Source of the DNA: Janthinobacterium sp. 61
GTDB lineage: Bacteria > Pseudomonadota > Gammaproteobacteria > Burkholderiales > Burkholderiaceae_D
Reading direction: 5' to 3'
NCBI RefSeq assembly: GCF_002846335.1
Contig: NZ_PJMQ01000001.1
Coordinates: forward strand, 806,001-870,000
Length of the DNA: 64,000 nucleotides
Both the position numbers and the translations under genes were made by a program. The notes below the pieces were generated by a model. It was not told the origin of the DNA, ran no database searches, and was given only the letters and a program-made list of their open reading frames with translations. Below, piece by piece: positions 36,397 through 44,724 of the stretch; position 1 is the first letter of the stretch; every line of letters starts with the position of its first letter.

Positions 36397-37071
36397 TTAA
36401 AACGGCATCCATGGGCCGACGAAGAAGCGCGTCAGCCAGCCTGGTGTATTGGCTTCGGCCAGGGTGCCCTGGCCGGAATAGGCGATTTGCGCATTGGCGA
36501 TGCGCAAGGACGATACCTGGTTGTTGGAATCGATGTCGGCTGCGCGCAGGTAGCCGCGCAGGCGCACGAATTCTTCGCCCTGGTTCAGGGTCAGCGTCTT
36601 CTCGCCTTGCACGCGCAGCAAGCCGTTCGGCAGCACTTCCTGCACGATCACGGTGATGGCGCCGGACAGCGCATTTTGCTGCGTGCTGGTCGAGTCGCCG
36701 GCGAAGTCGCGTTCGGCAGAGAGGTCTATGCCCGTCTTGGGGAAAGTCTTGCCGAGGATGTTGGCCGCTTTCACGCCGACGGACGAGCCCTTGTTGAAGG
36801 AGGTACCGGCCTTCTTGCTGGCCTGCGTGGTTTCCTGCAGGGCCACGGTGACGACGTCACCCACGCGGAAGGCGCGGCTGTCCGAGATCAGGTCCAGGCC
36901 CGCGTCAGGATTGAACACGCCGCCTCCCACGCCGCCGCGCGCAGCGCTGCGCGGCGCCACGGGCAGCGGTGTATCGGAAAAGCTGGGCGCCACCGGCGCG
37001 GCGGGCTGGCTGGCACAACCGGCCATCAATACCAGCAGCGCGGCCGCCGTGGCTTTCATGGCGCCTGTCAT
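36397..37071 (-). CDS. flgH: Flagellar L-ring lipoprotein FlgH
   Basis: 224 residues. Lipoprotein signal with lipobox LMAGC (AAALLVLMAGCASQP) for outer-membrane anchoring; SDSRAFRVGDVVTVALQETTQASKKAGT and GVKAANILGKTFPKTG are L-ring signatures. Start TGATG overlaps the flgG stop by one base; an internal ATG 12 bases later is an alternative start. Confidence 0.96.
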   Translation of the reverse strand: MTGAMKATAAALLVLMAGCASQPAAPVAPSFSDTPLPVAPRSAARGGVGGGVFNPDAGLDLISDSRAFRVGDVVTVALQETTQASKKAGTSFNKGSSVGVKAANILGKTFPKTGIDLSAERDFAGDSTSTQQNALSGAITVIVQEVLPNGLLRVQGEKTLTLNQGEEFVRLRGYLRAADIDSNNQVSSLRIANAQIAYSGQGTLAEANTPGWLTRFFVGPWMPF

Positions 37072-37859
37072 CAGCGTGCCGCTTGCGCCAGGTATTGCAG
37101 CATATTGTCGGCGGCCGACAGCACCTTGGTGTTCATTTCATAGGTGCGCTGGGCAGCGATCATGTCGACCATCTCTTCGACCACCTGCACGTTCGAGCCT
37201 TCCAGCGCAAACTGCTTCAGCTTGCCCAGGGCGCCTTCACCGGGACGGCCTTCGGTCGGCGTGCCGCTCGATGCCGTTTCCTGGAACAGGTTTTCGCCCA
37301 GTGCCAGCAGGCCCGTCGGGTTGATAAAGCTGGTCAGGTTCAGCTGGCCCAGCTGGGTGCCGTTGACATTGCCCGGCACGGTGGCCGTGACCATGCCGTT
37401 TTCGCCGATGGTGATCGCCGTGGCATTGTTTGGCACGGTGATCTGCGGCACCAGCGGCAAGCCCTGGGCGTTGACCATCACGCCGTTTTCATTGATGCCC
37501 AGCTGGCCGGCGCGCGTGTAGGCTGCTTCGCCGTTCGGGCGCAACACTTGCAAAAAGCCGTTGCCGGTGATGGCGACGTCGAATTCGCGGCTCGTCGTTT
37601 GCAGGCTGCCGGTGGTAAACACTTTTTGCGTGCCCACCATGTGCGTGCCGTTACCCAGCTGTACGCCCGATGGCGAGAGTGTATTGTCGGCGCGCTGCGT
37701 GCCCGGTTGCTGTTCGACCTGGTAGAACAGGTCTTCGAACACGACGCGGTCGCGCTTGAAACCGACGGTGTTGACGTTGGCCAGGTTATTCGCGATGGCT
37801 TGCAGTTTGGCATCTTGTGCCTGCACGCCGGTCTTGCTGATCCACATTGCTGGATTCAT
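37071..37859 (-). CDS. flgG: Distal rod protein FlgG
   Basis: 262 residues, full length. Rod signature LQAIANNLANVNTVGFKRDR near the N-terminus; C-terminal helical end GSNVQVVEEMVDMIAAQRTYEMNTKVLSAADNMLQYL. Forms the distal rod that passes through the P and L rings. 32 bases separate it from flgF. Confidence 0.97.
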   Translation of the reverse strand: MNPAMWISKTGVQAQDAKLQAIANNLANVNTVGFKRDRVVFEDLFYQVEQQPGTQRADNTLSPSGVQLGNGTHMVGTQKVFTTGSLQTTSREFDVAITGNGFLQVLRPNGEAAYTRAGQLGINENGVMVNAQGLPLVPQITVPNNATAITIGENGMVTATVPGNVNGTQLGQLNLTSFINPTGLLALGENLFQETASSGTPTEGRPGEGALGKLKQFALEGSNVQVVEEMVDMIAAQRTYEMNTKVLSAADNMLQYLAQAAR

Positions 37860-37891
37860 GTGTTGCTCCTAGTAATAGTTTGGCGTTGGGC

Positions 37892-38620
37892 TTAAGCGCC
37901 CAGCAGGCGGTTACCGGATTCCGTCATGGAATCGCTGGCCTTGAATATTTTCATTTGCATCTCGAAACTGCGGTTCAGGCTCATGGTGGCGACCATTTCC
38001 TCGACGGCCGAGACGTTGCTGCCTTCCAGATGGCGGTCGCGCAGGCGTACCGTCGGGTCAGCCTGCAAGTCTTCGCCGCTGCGCGCGACGATCAGGCCCG
38101 CCTCGTTCTTGGTCAGCTCGCCCGCTTCGGCGTTGACCAGCTTGAGTTTGTCGACAGTCTGCATTTGCGCAGTGCCCGGCACCTGGATGGAGATCGTGCC
38201 ATCACCGCCGATCGACAGGCTGGTGTGCTCGGGAATCGTAATCGGGCCACCTTCGCCCAGCACAGGGCGGCCGTTGATGGTCAGCGCGCCCGTTTCATCG
38301 AGGTCCATGGCGCCGGCGCGCGTGTAGGCTTCGCCGTTTTGCCACTGTACCGCAAGAAAACCGTTGCCCGTGACGGCCACGTCGAGTTCGCGTCCCGTTT
38401 CCTTGATGGCGCCCGTGCGCGTGCCGACGGCGCTCGACTGCGTCTGCGTCATGTGGCGGTCGTCGTAGCCATAGCCGTTTTGCAGCGGCTGGGCAGTGGA
38501 CACTTCCAGATTGGCGCGAAAGCCGCCCGTCTCGATGTTGGCCAGGTTGTTGGCGTGTACCTGCTGTGCCCGCAGGGCACGGTCGGCCCCGCTCATGGCG
38601 GTATAAATCAGCGCATCCAT
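37892..38620 (-). CDS. flgF: Proximal rod protein FlgF
   Basis: 242 residues. MDALIYTAMSGADRALRAQQVHANNLANIETGGF is the rod motif; the C-terminus is VSAVEEMVATMSLNRSFEMQMKIFKASDSMTESGNRLL. Placed between flgE and flgG in the classical order. Confidence 0.96.
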   Translation of the reverse strand: MDALIYTAMSGADRALRAQQVHANNLANIETGGFRANLEVSTAQPLQNGYGYDDRHMTQTQSSAVGTRTGAIKETGRELDVAVTGNGFLAVQWQNGEAYTRAGAMDLDETGALTINGRPVLGEGGPITIPEHTSLSIGGDGTISIQVPGTAQMQTVDKLKLVNAEAGELTKNEAGLIVARSGEDLQADPTVRLRDRHLEGSNVSAVEEMVATMSLNRSFEMQMKIFKASDSMTESGNRLLGA

Positions 38621-38646
38621 TGCTCTTTACCTTCGCGTATCGTGGA

Positions 38647-39825
38647 TTACAACGCTTGCATCAGCGATTGCAGCATGGCGTTCTCGGTCGAGATGACCTT
38701 CGAATTCGCCTGGTAATTACGCTGCGACGTCATCAGGCCCACCAGTTCGGAGGTGATGTCGACGTTCGACTGTTCCAGCGAGCTCGTCACCAGTTTGCCG
38801 GCCATGCCGACGCCAGGACGGTCATAGATGGCGGTGCCGGACGTGGTCGAGGCGACCCAGCTGGTATCGTTGACGGCCGTCAGCGCGCCTTCGTCTGGGA
38901 AGGTGGCCAGGGCGATCACGCCGATGCTTTGCTTCTGGCCGTTCGTGTATTTCGCCACAACGGAGCCGTCATTGGCCAGTTCCACGCCCGTGTAGGTGCC
39001 CGAGGCATAGCCGTCGGCGCGGTCGGTCGAGGTGGTGGCTTCGCCCGCGAACTGGGTCGTGCCCGTGTAGTCGATGGCGATCGACAGCGGCGCGGCGCCG
39101 GGCGGCGTGCCCAGCGCCAGCGTGACCGCCGTGCCGGTCTGCAGCTTGCCGGACGTGTCGAAGGTCATGTTTGTCACCGGTGCCAGATCGGCGTTGTCGA
39201 GGGTGTAGTGCACGGTCACGCCCGTTGCCGTCTTGACGAAGTACTGGCCCAGCGAGTGCTTGGCACCCAGCGAATCGTAGACGATCGAGGACTTGGCGCT
39301 GTTGTAGGTCAGTTCATTGGTCTTGTCGAAAGGCGGGGTCTTGATAGGCCACTCGGACGACATGTTGGCGGCATACGCCAGCTTGGTCGACGCTTCTGCA
39401 GGAATCTGGCCCGTCGGAATGTTCATGTCGCCCATGGTGCCCAGGGTGGTGCTGCCCTTGACGGAGGCATAGCCCTGTACCAGGCGGCCGTTCGAGTCGA
39501 TCAGCTTGCCGTCATTGCTGGCCGAAAAGATGCCAACGCGGCTGTAGCTCATGGTGTTTTGCGCATCGCGCGCGACGAAGTAGCCGCGGCCATCGATGGC
39601 GGCGTCGAGCGCGCGGCCCGTGTTCAGCACGCCGCCATTGAGCGACATGCTTTGCGTGATCGAGCCGATTTCCGTGCCCGTTGCGCGCGAACCGGCGTAC
39701 ATGGCCGAAAAGTTGGCGCGGCTGCTCTTGAAGCCGTAGGTGCCGGCATTGGCGATATTGTTACTGGTGCTGTTCAACTGTTGGTTGATGGACTGGATAC
39801 CGGACAGGGCGATGTCGAAACTCAT
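38647..39825 (-). CDS. flgE: Flagellar hook protein FlgE
   Basis: 392 residues, near the usual length. N-terminal FDIALSGIQSINQQLNSTSNNIANAGTYGFKSSR and C-terminal LVGLMTSQRNYQANSKVISTENAMLQSLMQAL form the coiled-coil core; the middle holds the surface domains. Builds the hook under the FlgD cap, with length set by FliK. Confidence 0.97.
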   Translation of the reverse strand: MSFDIALSGIQSINQQLNSTSNNIANAGTYGFKSSRANFSAMYAGSRATGTEIGSITQSMSLNGGVLNTGRALDAAIDGRGYFVARDAQNTMSYSRVGIFSASNDGKLIDSNGRLVQGYASVKGSTTLGTMGDMNIPTGQIPAEASTKLAYAANMSSEWPIKTPPFDKTNELTYNSAKSSIVYDSLGAKHSLGQYFVKTATGVTVHYTLDNADLAPVTNMTFDTSGKLQTGTAVTLALGTPPGAAPLSIAIDYTGTTQFAGEATTSTDRADGYASGTYTGVELANDGSVVAKYTNGQKQSIGVIALATFPDEGALTAVNDTSWVASTTSGTAIYDRPGVGMAGKLVTSSLEQSNVDITSELVGLMTSQRNYQANSKVISTENAMLQSLMQAL

Positions 39826-39883
39826 GTTGACTTCCTTTAGTGAAGGACGAGATTAGTGTGCAGGAAACGAAGGGGCGAGCGGA

Positions 39884-40537
39884 TCAGGCCGTCTTGCCGT
39901 TGAAGCCGGTGATCGCGCCAGGGTTGACTTCGCCCAGGTTCGACACGCTCAATATCATGCTGCCACCAGACGACAGGCGCACGCTGTTGAGTTTGCCTGC
40001 AATATCGACCGATGGTTTTTCGGTGCCGCTGGTGCTGACCTTCATGCTGTAGGTACCGGCAGGCAAGCCCAAGGCCACAGGATCGATGGTAAACGGCACC
40101 GTGCCGGGCGATTTGGCGCCCAGTTCGATCTTGTATTCCTTGTCGTCCAGCCCTTTCAGGGTCACGGTGGTCTTGGTGGTGCTGGCGGCCAGCGCGATGG
40201 TGCCGCTGACCTTGCTCTTGTCGAGCTGGACCGTTTCGCTGTTGACCATGACTTCTGAGCCCACTTGCGCGCCTAATGCCAGCACCTGCATCGATTGCAG
40301 CACGCTGGCATTGGCGCTGGTCAGCGCCGACAGATTCTGCATCGCTTCTGTTTGCGCCTGCTGCGTCAATTGATTGACGAACTGGCTCGGGTCGGTCGGC
40401 GCGAGGGGATCCTGGTTTTTGATCTGCGCGACCAGCAACTTGGTGAACATATCCTGGGTGGCATTGCCTTGCGACTTGACGGCATTGTTGTTGCTGCCGC
40501 TGCCGCTGGTGTTGTTTGTAAAGAGATTGGTTTCCAT
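39884..40537 (-). CDS. flgD: Hook-capping scaffold FlgD
   Basis: 217 residues. AVKSQGNATQDMFTKLLVAQIKNQDPLAPTDPSQFVNQLTQ is the conserved N-terminal export and capping region; the rest is the FlgD Ig-like and tudor-like part (GSEVMVNSETVQLD, LPAGTYSMKVSTSG). Required for hook assembly. Confidence 0.96.
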   Translation of the reverse strand: METNLFTNNTSGSGSNNNAVKSQGNATQDMFTKLLVAQIKNQDPLAPTDPSQFVNQLTQQAQTEAMQNLSALTSANASVLQSMQVLALGAQVGSEVMVNSETVQLDKSKVSGTIALAASTTKTTVTLKGLDDKEYKIELGAKSPGTVPFTIDPVALGLPAGTYSMKVSTSGTEKPSVDIAGKLNSVRLSSGGSMILSVSNLGEVNPGAITGFNGKTA

Positions 40538-40540
40538 GGA

Positions 40541-40957
40541 TTATGCTTCACCTAATTTGAGGAGCGATTGCTGCATCGACTTGATGCGGCCCAGAACTTC
40601 GACATTTGTTTCAAACGCGCGCGACGCCGACATCATGTCGGTCATCTCTGCCACCTGATTGACGTTGGGGTAGAACACCATGCCATCGGCATTGGCCATC
40701 GGGTGGCCCGGTTCATACACCTTGCGCAGCGGCTCATCGCTTTGCACCACGTCGAGCACTTGTACTCTTCCACCGGCGCCGCTGGCGCCGGGGCCATCCA
40801 TCACGGCTGCAAACACGGGCTTGCGCGCGCGATAGGTTTCGCCTTCGGAACCGGCAACGGAATCGGCATTGGCCAGGTTGCTGGCGATGGTATTGAGGCG
40901 CACGGTCTGCGCCGCCATCGCCGAACCGGCGATCTTGGAAATATCCTGGAAGCTCAT
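40541..40957 (-). CDS. flgC: Proximal rod protein FlgC
   Basis: 138 residues. FQDISKIAGSAMAAQTVRLNTIASNLANADSV is the rod motif and DMMSASRAFETNVEVLGRIKSMQQSLLKLG the C-terminal helix. Three bases before flgD. Confidence 0.96.
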   Translation of the reverse strand: MSFQDISKIAGSAMAAQTVRLNTIASNLANADSVAGSEGETYRARKPVFAAVMDGPGASGAGGRVQVLDVVQSDEPLRKVYEPGHPMANADGMVFYPNVNQVAEMTDMMSASRAFETNVEVLGRIKSMQQSLLKLGEA

Positions 40958-40965
40958 GCTGATCC

Positions 40966-41334
40966 TTATTGTCCGGAAATGGCCTTGGACAGACCCTTCA
41001 GTTTCATGTTGACGAAAGTAAGGCTGGTCTGGAAGTCGGTGGCATTCTGAGAGAACGCCGCCTGCTCGACACCGATTTCGACGGTATTGCCGTCGCGGCT
41101 GGGGTGGTAGGGTACGCGGTACAGGGCACTGGCATCGTCATCGGTCGACAGCAGGCCGGCCTCGTTGTCCTGCAACTGCTGCAGGGCGCTGCCGAAATCC
41201 ATGTCCATGGCCTGGAAGCCGGGCGTATTTTCATTGGCAATATTGGCCGCCAGCACGCGGGTACGGTCGGCACGCAGCGCGAGTGCATCAGCGTGCACGC
41301 CCAGCGCATCCTTGAAATTAATCCCCATGGTCAT
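40966..41334 (-). CDS. flgB: Proximal rod protein FlgB
   Basis: 122 residues. LGVHADALALRADRTRVLAANIANENTPGFQAMD is the rod motif; the C-terminus is FQTSLTFVNMKLKGLSKAISG. First gene of the rod-hook unit and divergent from flgA (134 bases between), so the flgB promoter should lie at 41335-41468. I could not pick a convincing sigma-54 or sigma-28 site there. Confidence 0.95.
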   Translation of the reverse strand: MTMGINFKDALGVHADALALRADRTRVLAANIANENTPGFQAMDMDFGSALQQLQDNEAGLLSTDDDASALYRVPYHPSRDGNTVEIGVEQAAFSQNATDFQTSLTFVNMKLKGLSKAISGQ

Positions 41335-41468
41335 CCTTTGTATTGAATTCGATCGTGCTTTTTGCGGTTCGGGCTAGAAAATAGGTGGTGCAGAGGTAAA
41401 ATCCCCGCCTGGTCATGTTGACGCATGGTAAGGTCATGCCGCTTCAGTATCTTTGATTAAGGTTAGCA

Positions 41469-42230
41469 ATGATTCATTTCAACAGCATTACGATGATCCG
41501 AAACAAGGTGCCACTCCCTCATATACTGCTTCCCGGCCTATTTTTACTGACCAGCCTATATAGTAGTGCAGGTCGCGCAGAATTGCCAGCCGACAATATA
41601 TTTTCGCGTGTGGAACAGTTGGCGCGAGAGCAATTGGCGCAGCAGGCAGGCAAGGCGGGGTTGCTGGAACCGCAGTTCCAGGTGGCCGTGGTGAAAAGCA
41701 CGCGCCCCGTGCCTGCTTGCGCGGCGCCTGTTACCCTGGAAACGGCGGACAGCCGTTCGGCGCAGCGCATGCGCTTTGTGGCAGTGTGTCCTGGAAGCAA
41801 CGGTTGGCGTTACGAAATGCTGGCGCGCGGCAGCATCACGGCCCAGGTCGCCGTCACCAGCGCGCCCGTCACGGCCAATACGCCGTTGCAGGCGGGCGAC
41901 GTGACGATGGCGCGACGCGATGTGACGATGGTGCCGGACAGTATTTCCTCCCTGCCGGGCGCAGTCGGCCTGTCGAGCCGGCGCAGCTTGCGTGCCGGCG
42001 AAGTGCTGCGCCAGGGACAACTGGCAGCGCCCATGTTGATCAAGCGGGGCAGTGCGGTCAATATCGTGGCACGCAAGGAGCAGGTGGAAGTGAGCATGGC
42101 CGGCGAAGCGCTGGATCCCGGCGCGCTGGGGGAGGTGATCCGCGTGCGCAACGCCACCAGCGGCACGGTGATACGTGCCAGGGTGGTCGATGCGGGCGTG
42201 GTGGAACCGGCCGACATTAGCGGCCGTTAA
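41469..42230 (+). CDS. flgA: Flagella basal body P-ring chaperone FlgA
   Basis: 253 residues with a signal peptide (IRNKVPLPHILLPGLFLLTSLYSSAGRA) and a C-terminal SAF domain (VTANTPLQAGDVTMARRDV, SSRRSLRAGEVLRQGQL, IKRGSAVNIVARKEQVEV). Periplasmic chaperone for FlgI. It is the only plus-strand gene between the two long minus-strand units, divergent from flgB and convergent with the hydrolase gene 6 bases away. A second ATG at 41493 is an alternative start closer to the signal peptide. Confidence 0.94.
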   Translation: MIHFNSITMIRNKVPLPHILLPGLFLLTSLYSSAGRAELPADNIFSRVEQLAREQLAQQAGKAGLLEPQFQVAVVKSTRPVPACAAPVTLETADSRSAQRMRFVAVCPGSNGWRYEMLARGSITAQVAVTSAPVTANTPLQAGDVTMARRDVTMVPDSISSLPGAVGLSSRRSLRAGEVLRQGQLAAPMLIKRGSAVNIVARKEQVEVSMAGEALDPGALGEVIRVRNATSGTVIRARVVDAGVVEPADISGR

Positions 42231-42236
42231 GGAAGG

Positions 42237-42989
42237 TCAGTCTGCGGCGGCCGTGCGCTGCAAGCGGGTCGCCAGCTGCGTGAGCTTGGCGGCATAGTTG
42301 GGGTCGGTGGCATAGCCGCCGCGCGCCAGACCTTGCGCGAAGGCGCCCGCGTCGGTACCCGTGTTCAGGGCGGCGCGGTAGCGTGGATTATCGAGCAACA
42401 CCTGTGCATAGTCGCGGAAGGCGCTGGCCTGGTCCGGATAGCTGCGGAAGCGCTCGGTTTTCTTCAGCGCCGTGCCGCTGCCCGCTTCGTACTCGGTGGT
42501 GACATTGCTGGCCACATCGCCCTGCCATTTGCCGCCGGCCTTGATGCCGAACAGATTATTCGTGTCTGCCCCCGTGCCCTGGCGCAGCGGACGCTGGCCC
42601 CAGCCCGATTCCAGCGCGGCGTGGGCGGCGACAATTTCCGGCGCCACGCCCAGGCGCGCGCCCGTTTCTTGCGTCCACGGCTTGATCGAGGCGAGGAACT
42701 GCTGCTGCACTTCTCCGATCTCGCCACCCTGGTTGATACTGCCCAGTACATTCACGGGCTGGCTCTGCTCCAGGTAGGCGCGGCCTTGCGGGCTCAGGCT
42801 AGTGGCGTTGCCGCCACCCTGTTCGATGAAGCGGGCCACTTCGCCCTGTACCTGCTGGAAAACGCTGCCAAAACTGCCAGCGGCCACCGTGGCAGGGGTA
42901 GCGCGCATATTGCTCTGCACGGCGGAGGTGGCCAACGTCGACGGCGTCGCCGCCGTGGCGCGGGTGGTGGGGAAATCAGCCTGGCGCAT
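42237..42989 (-). CDS. Stand-alone flagellar peptidoglycan hydrolase (GH73, FlgJ C-domain type)
   Basis: 250 residues from the ATG at 42989, which lies inside the end of flgN (14-base overlap). The first 100 residues are low in hydrophobic content without a signal peptide; the C-terminal GH73 N-acetylglucosaminidase domain shows APEIVAAHAALESGWGQRPL (catalytic Glu), NNLFGIKAGGKW, RSYPDQASAFRDYAQVL and ARGGYATDPNYAAKL. It is the counterpart of the missing FlgJ C-terminal half and would open the wall for the rod. Without a Sec/Tat signal it is probably exported through the growing rod, as fused FlgJ is. Confidence 0.9.
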   Translation of the reverse strand: MRQADFPTTRATAATPSTLATSAVQSNMRATPATVAAGSFGSVFQQVQGEVARFIEQGGGNATSLSPQGRAYLEQSQPVNVLGSINQGGEIGEVQQQFLASIKPWTQETGARLGVAPEIVAAHAALESGWGQRPLRQGTGADTNNLFGIKAGGKWQGDVASNVTTEYEAGSGTALKKTERFRSYPDQASAFRDYAQVLLDNPRYRAALNTGTDAGAFAQGLARGGYATDPNYAAKLTQLATRLQRTAAAD

Positions 42990-43416
42990 AGGTATCTTCC
43001 TCGCCATGCAGCACACGCCGCATGATGCTGTACTGCTCTGTTAATAAATCACTGTTGCGGGCATTCAGGCGCTTGCATTCCAGCACCATCTGCTCCAGCG
43101 CTGCCCAGTCGGCCTCCGCCTTGCTGCGCGCGTCTTCTTGCAACAACGCAAACAATTGCGGCATATCGCCTTGCGGGCCCAGCAGGGCAGTGACCAGGCT
43201 GACGCGCTGACGGCGGCGTGCATCGAGGGGATCGACCGCGGCGATGACCTGGTCGGCCAGCGCCGTCAGTCTGGTGCTCTGGTGGTGCAAGGTGGCCTGA
43301 AATTGTTCTTCCAGCAAGGTTTTCAGGGCGGCGTAGCCGACGCTGTCGTCCGTCATGCCTTGCAGCACGCGGTGCACGGCTTCCTGACGCGTGATGCCCT
43401 TGCGCGATGCGGTCAT
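42976..43416 (-). CDS. flgN: Flagellar export chaperone FlgN
   Basis: 146-residue helical protein of FlgN type. VLQGMTDDSVGYAALKTLLEEQFQATLHHQS, ALADQVIAAVDPLDARRRQRVSLVTALLG and ECKRLNARNSDLLTEQYSIM are heptad-rich. FlgN chaperones FlgK and FlgL. Its ATG overlaps the flgM stop by 4 bases. Confidence 0.85.
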   Translation of the reverse strand: MTASRKGITRQEAVHRVLQGMTDDSVGYAALKTLLEEQFQATLHHQSTRLTALADQVIAAVDPLDARRRQRVSLVTALLGPQGDMPQLFALLQEDARSKAEADWAALEQMVLECKRLNARNSDLLTEQYSIMRRVLHGEEDTYAPG

Positions 43417-43703
43417 GACTCACCACCGTGGAAACGCTGGATCAAGCCTGCCAGTTTTGCTGGATCGAATGGCAATTCGCCCTTGGCCAGCGCATCGCGC
43501 AGCATTGCCACGCGCTCGTGGTCGATCTCGGGCATGGCGCGCAGGGCGGCCATGGCTGGTTGCAGCACGGCCGACTGCAATTCCGCTCCGGCGGACGAGC
43601 CGTGCATGGCGCCTGCGGCGCCCGCGTTCTCGGCGATCGCCTCGGCGGGCGCGACGGCGCTGCTGCGTACGGCAGCGCCGGTATTGCCGGAGGAGATTTT
43701 CAT
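43413..43703 (-). CDS. flgM: Anti-sigma-28 factor FlgM
   Basis: 96 residues from the ATG at 43703; the open frame continues upstream into motB but KISSGNTGAAVRSS is the normal FlgM start. The N-terminus is disordered and Ala/Ser-rich; the C-terminal sigma-binding part is PEIDHERVAMLRDALAKGELPFDPAKLAGLIQRF. It would hold FliA (45691-46434) inactive until hook completion and then be exported. Located right after motB and coupled to flgN. Confidence 0.9.
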   Translation of the reverse strand: MKISSGNTGAAVRSSAVAPAEAIAENAGAAGAMHGSSAGAELQSAVLQPAMAALRAMPEIDHERVAMLRDALAKGELPFDPAKLAGLIQRFHGGES

Positions 43704-43719
43704 ACGTTGTCCCTTGCCC

Positions 43720-44724
43720 TTAATTTGCATGCTCATCGCGCTCCTTCTTTGCGGGCAGGCCCAGTTTTTCGCGCAGGCGCTGCAAGGTTCCCGAGTCCGG
43801 TTCACCCACTTGCAGCTCTTCGCCTTGCGCCTTTTGCCCCGCCATGCCAAACATGGCGGCGATGCTGTCGGCCTGGCCACGCGTCAATATTAACAGTTCG
43901 ATGCGGCGGTTGATGCCGGCGCTGGCATTTTTCACGTCCAGCGGCGCGCGGTCGGCCATGCCCACCACTTGCAGCACGCTGTCCGGACTCATGCTGCCAA
44001 TCAACAATTGCGCGCGCGCCGACATGGCGCGGTTGGCCGACAGGGTCCAGTTCGAATAGCCTTCATAGCCGTTATTGGCGTATTGCATCGAATCCGTGTG
44101 GCCGACGATCAGCATCTGGTTGTCCATCTGGGCGAAGACGGGCCCCATCTGGCGCAGCAGCTTGCGGAAACGGTCGGTCGGCACGGCGCTGCCGCGCACG
44201 AACATGCCTTGCTTGTCCGTATCGTGCAGCATGACGCGCAAGCCATATGGCGTGATCACCGATTGCAGATTGCTTTTCAATCCCGCTTCGTCGCTGAGCT
44301 TGTCGAGTGCGCGCGACAGGGACAGCAAGTCTTCCGGTGACTGGTAGCTGACCTTGGTCTGGTTTTGCGGCGCGGCGCCGGCCTTGCCATCGTGCGTTTG
44401 CTTGCCTTCCGTGCGCGTGTCGCCCGTGCCCTTGCGGGGCATGGGGAAGCGCTCGATCAGGCTGCCGCGCGGGCCGCCTTTCTGTTCCGGCATGACGCCC
44501 TGGCCTTCGCCCTGGCGGCTGCCTGCCGACGCGTCCATCATGATTTCCTTCATCGCCTGCTGCTCGCGCGCGGCCATCAGCCACAGCACGAGGAAGAGCG
44601 ACAGCAGGGCCAGGCAAAAGTCGGCGAACGCTACTTTCCAGGCGCCGCCATGGCCATCGTCATCATGCTTGCGACCGGCACGCTTGATGATGGCCTGTTC
44701 ATGTTTCTCATGCGGCTTTAGCAC
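43720..44724 (-). CDS. motB: Stator protein MotB/LafU
   Basis: About 334 residues from a GTG at 44724, chosen because a strong GGGGAGG site lies six bases before it; longer ATG starts up to 44781 would overlap motA further. One membrane helix begins at VAFADFCLALLSLFLVLWLM, with the ion-binding Asp in ADF. The plug and linker are rich in Gly/Gln; the C-terminal OmpA-like peptidoglycan-binding domain runs from about 190 (LRVMLHDTDKQGMFV, VGHTDSMQYANNG, LSANRAMSARAQLL, INRRIEL). Pairs with the upstream MotA. The plug-rich linker is longer than in E. coli MotB. Confidence 0.94.
   Translation of the reverse strand: MLKPHEKHEQAIIKRAGRKHDDDGHGGAWKVAFADFCLALLSLFLVLWLMAAREQQAMKEIMMDASAGSRQGEGQGVMPEQKGGPRGSLIERFPMPRKGTGDTRTEGKQTHDGKAGAAPQNQTKVSYQSPEDLLSLSRALDKLSDEAGLKSNLQSVITPYGLRVMLHDTDKQGMFVRGSAVPTDRFRKLLRQMGPVFAQMDNQMLIVGHTDSMQYANNGYEGYSNWTLSANRAMSARAQLLIGSMSPDSVLQVVGMADRAPLDVKNASAGINRRIELLILTRGQADSIAAMFGMAGQKAQGEELQVGEPDSGTLQRLREKLGLPAKKERDEHAN

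Noticed and set aside
41335..41468. GG-N10-GC spacing (CTGGTCATGTTGACGCA) as sigma-54 promoter between flgB and flgA
   Set aside because: Only the GG and GC pairs match; the rest of the -24/-12 consensus does not.
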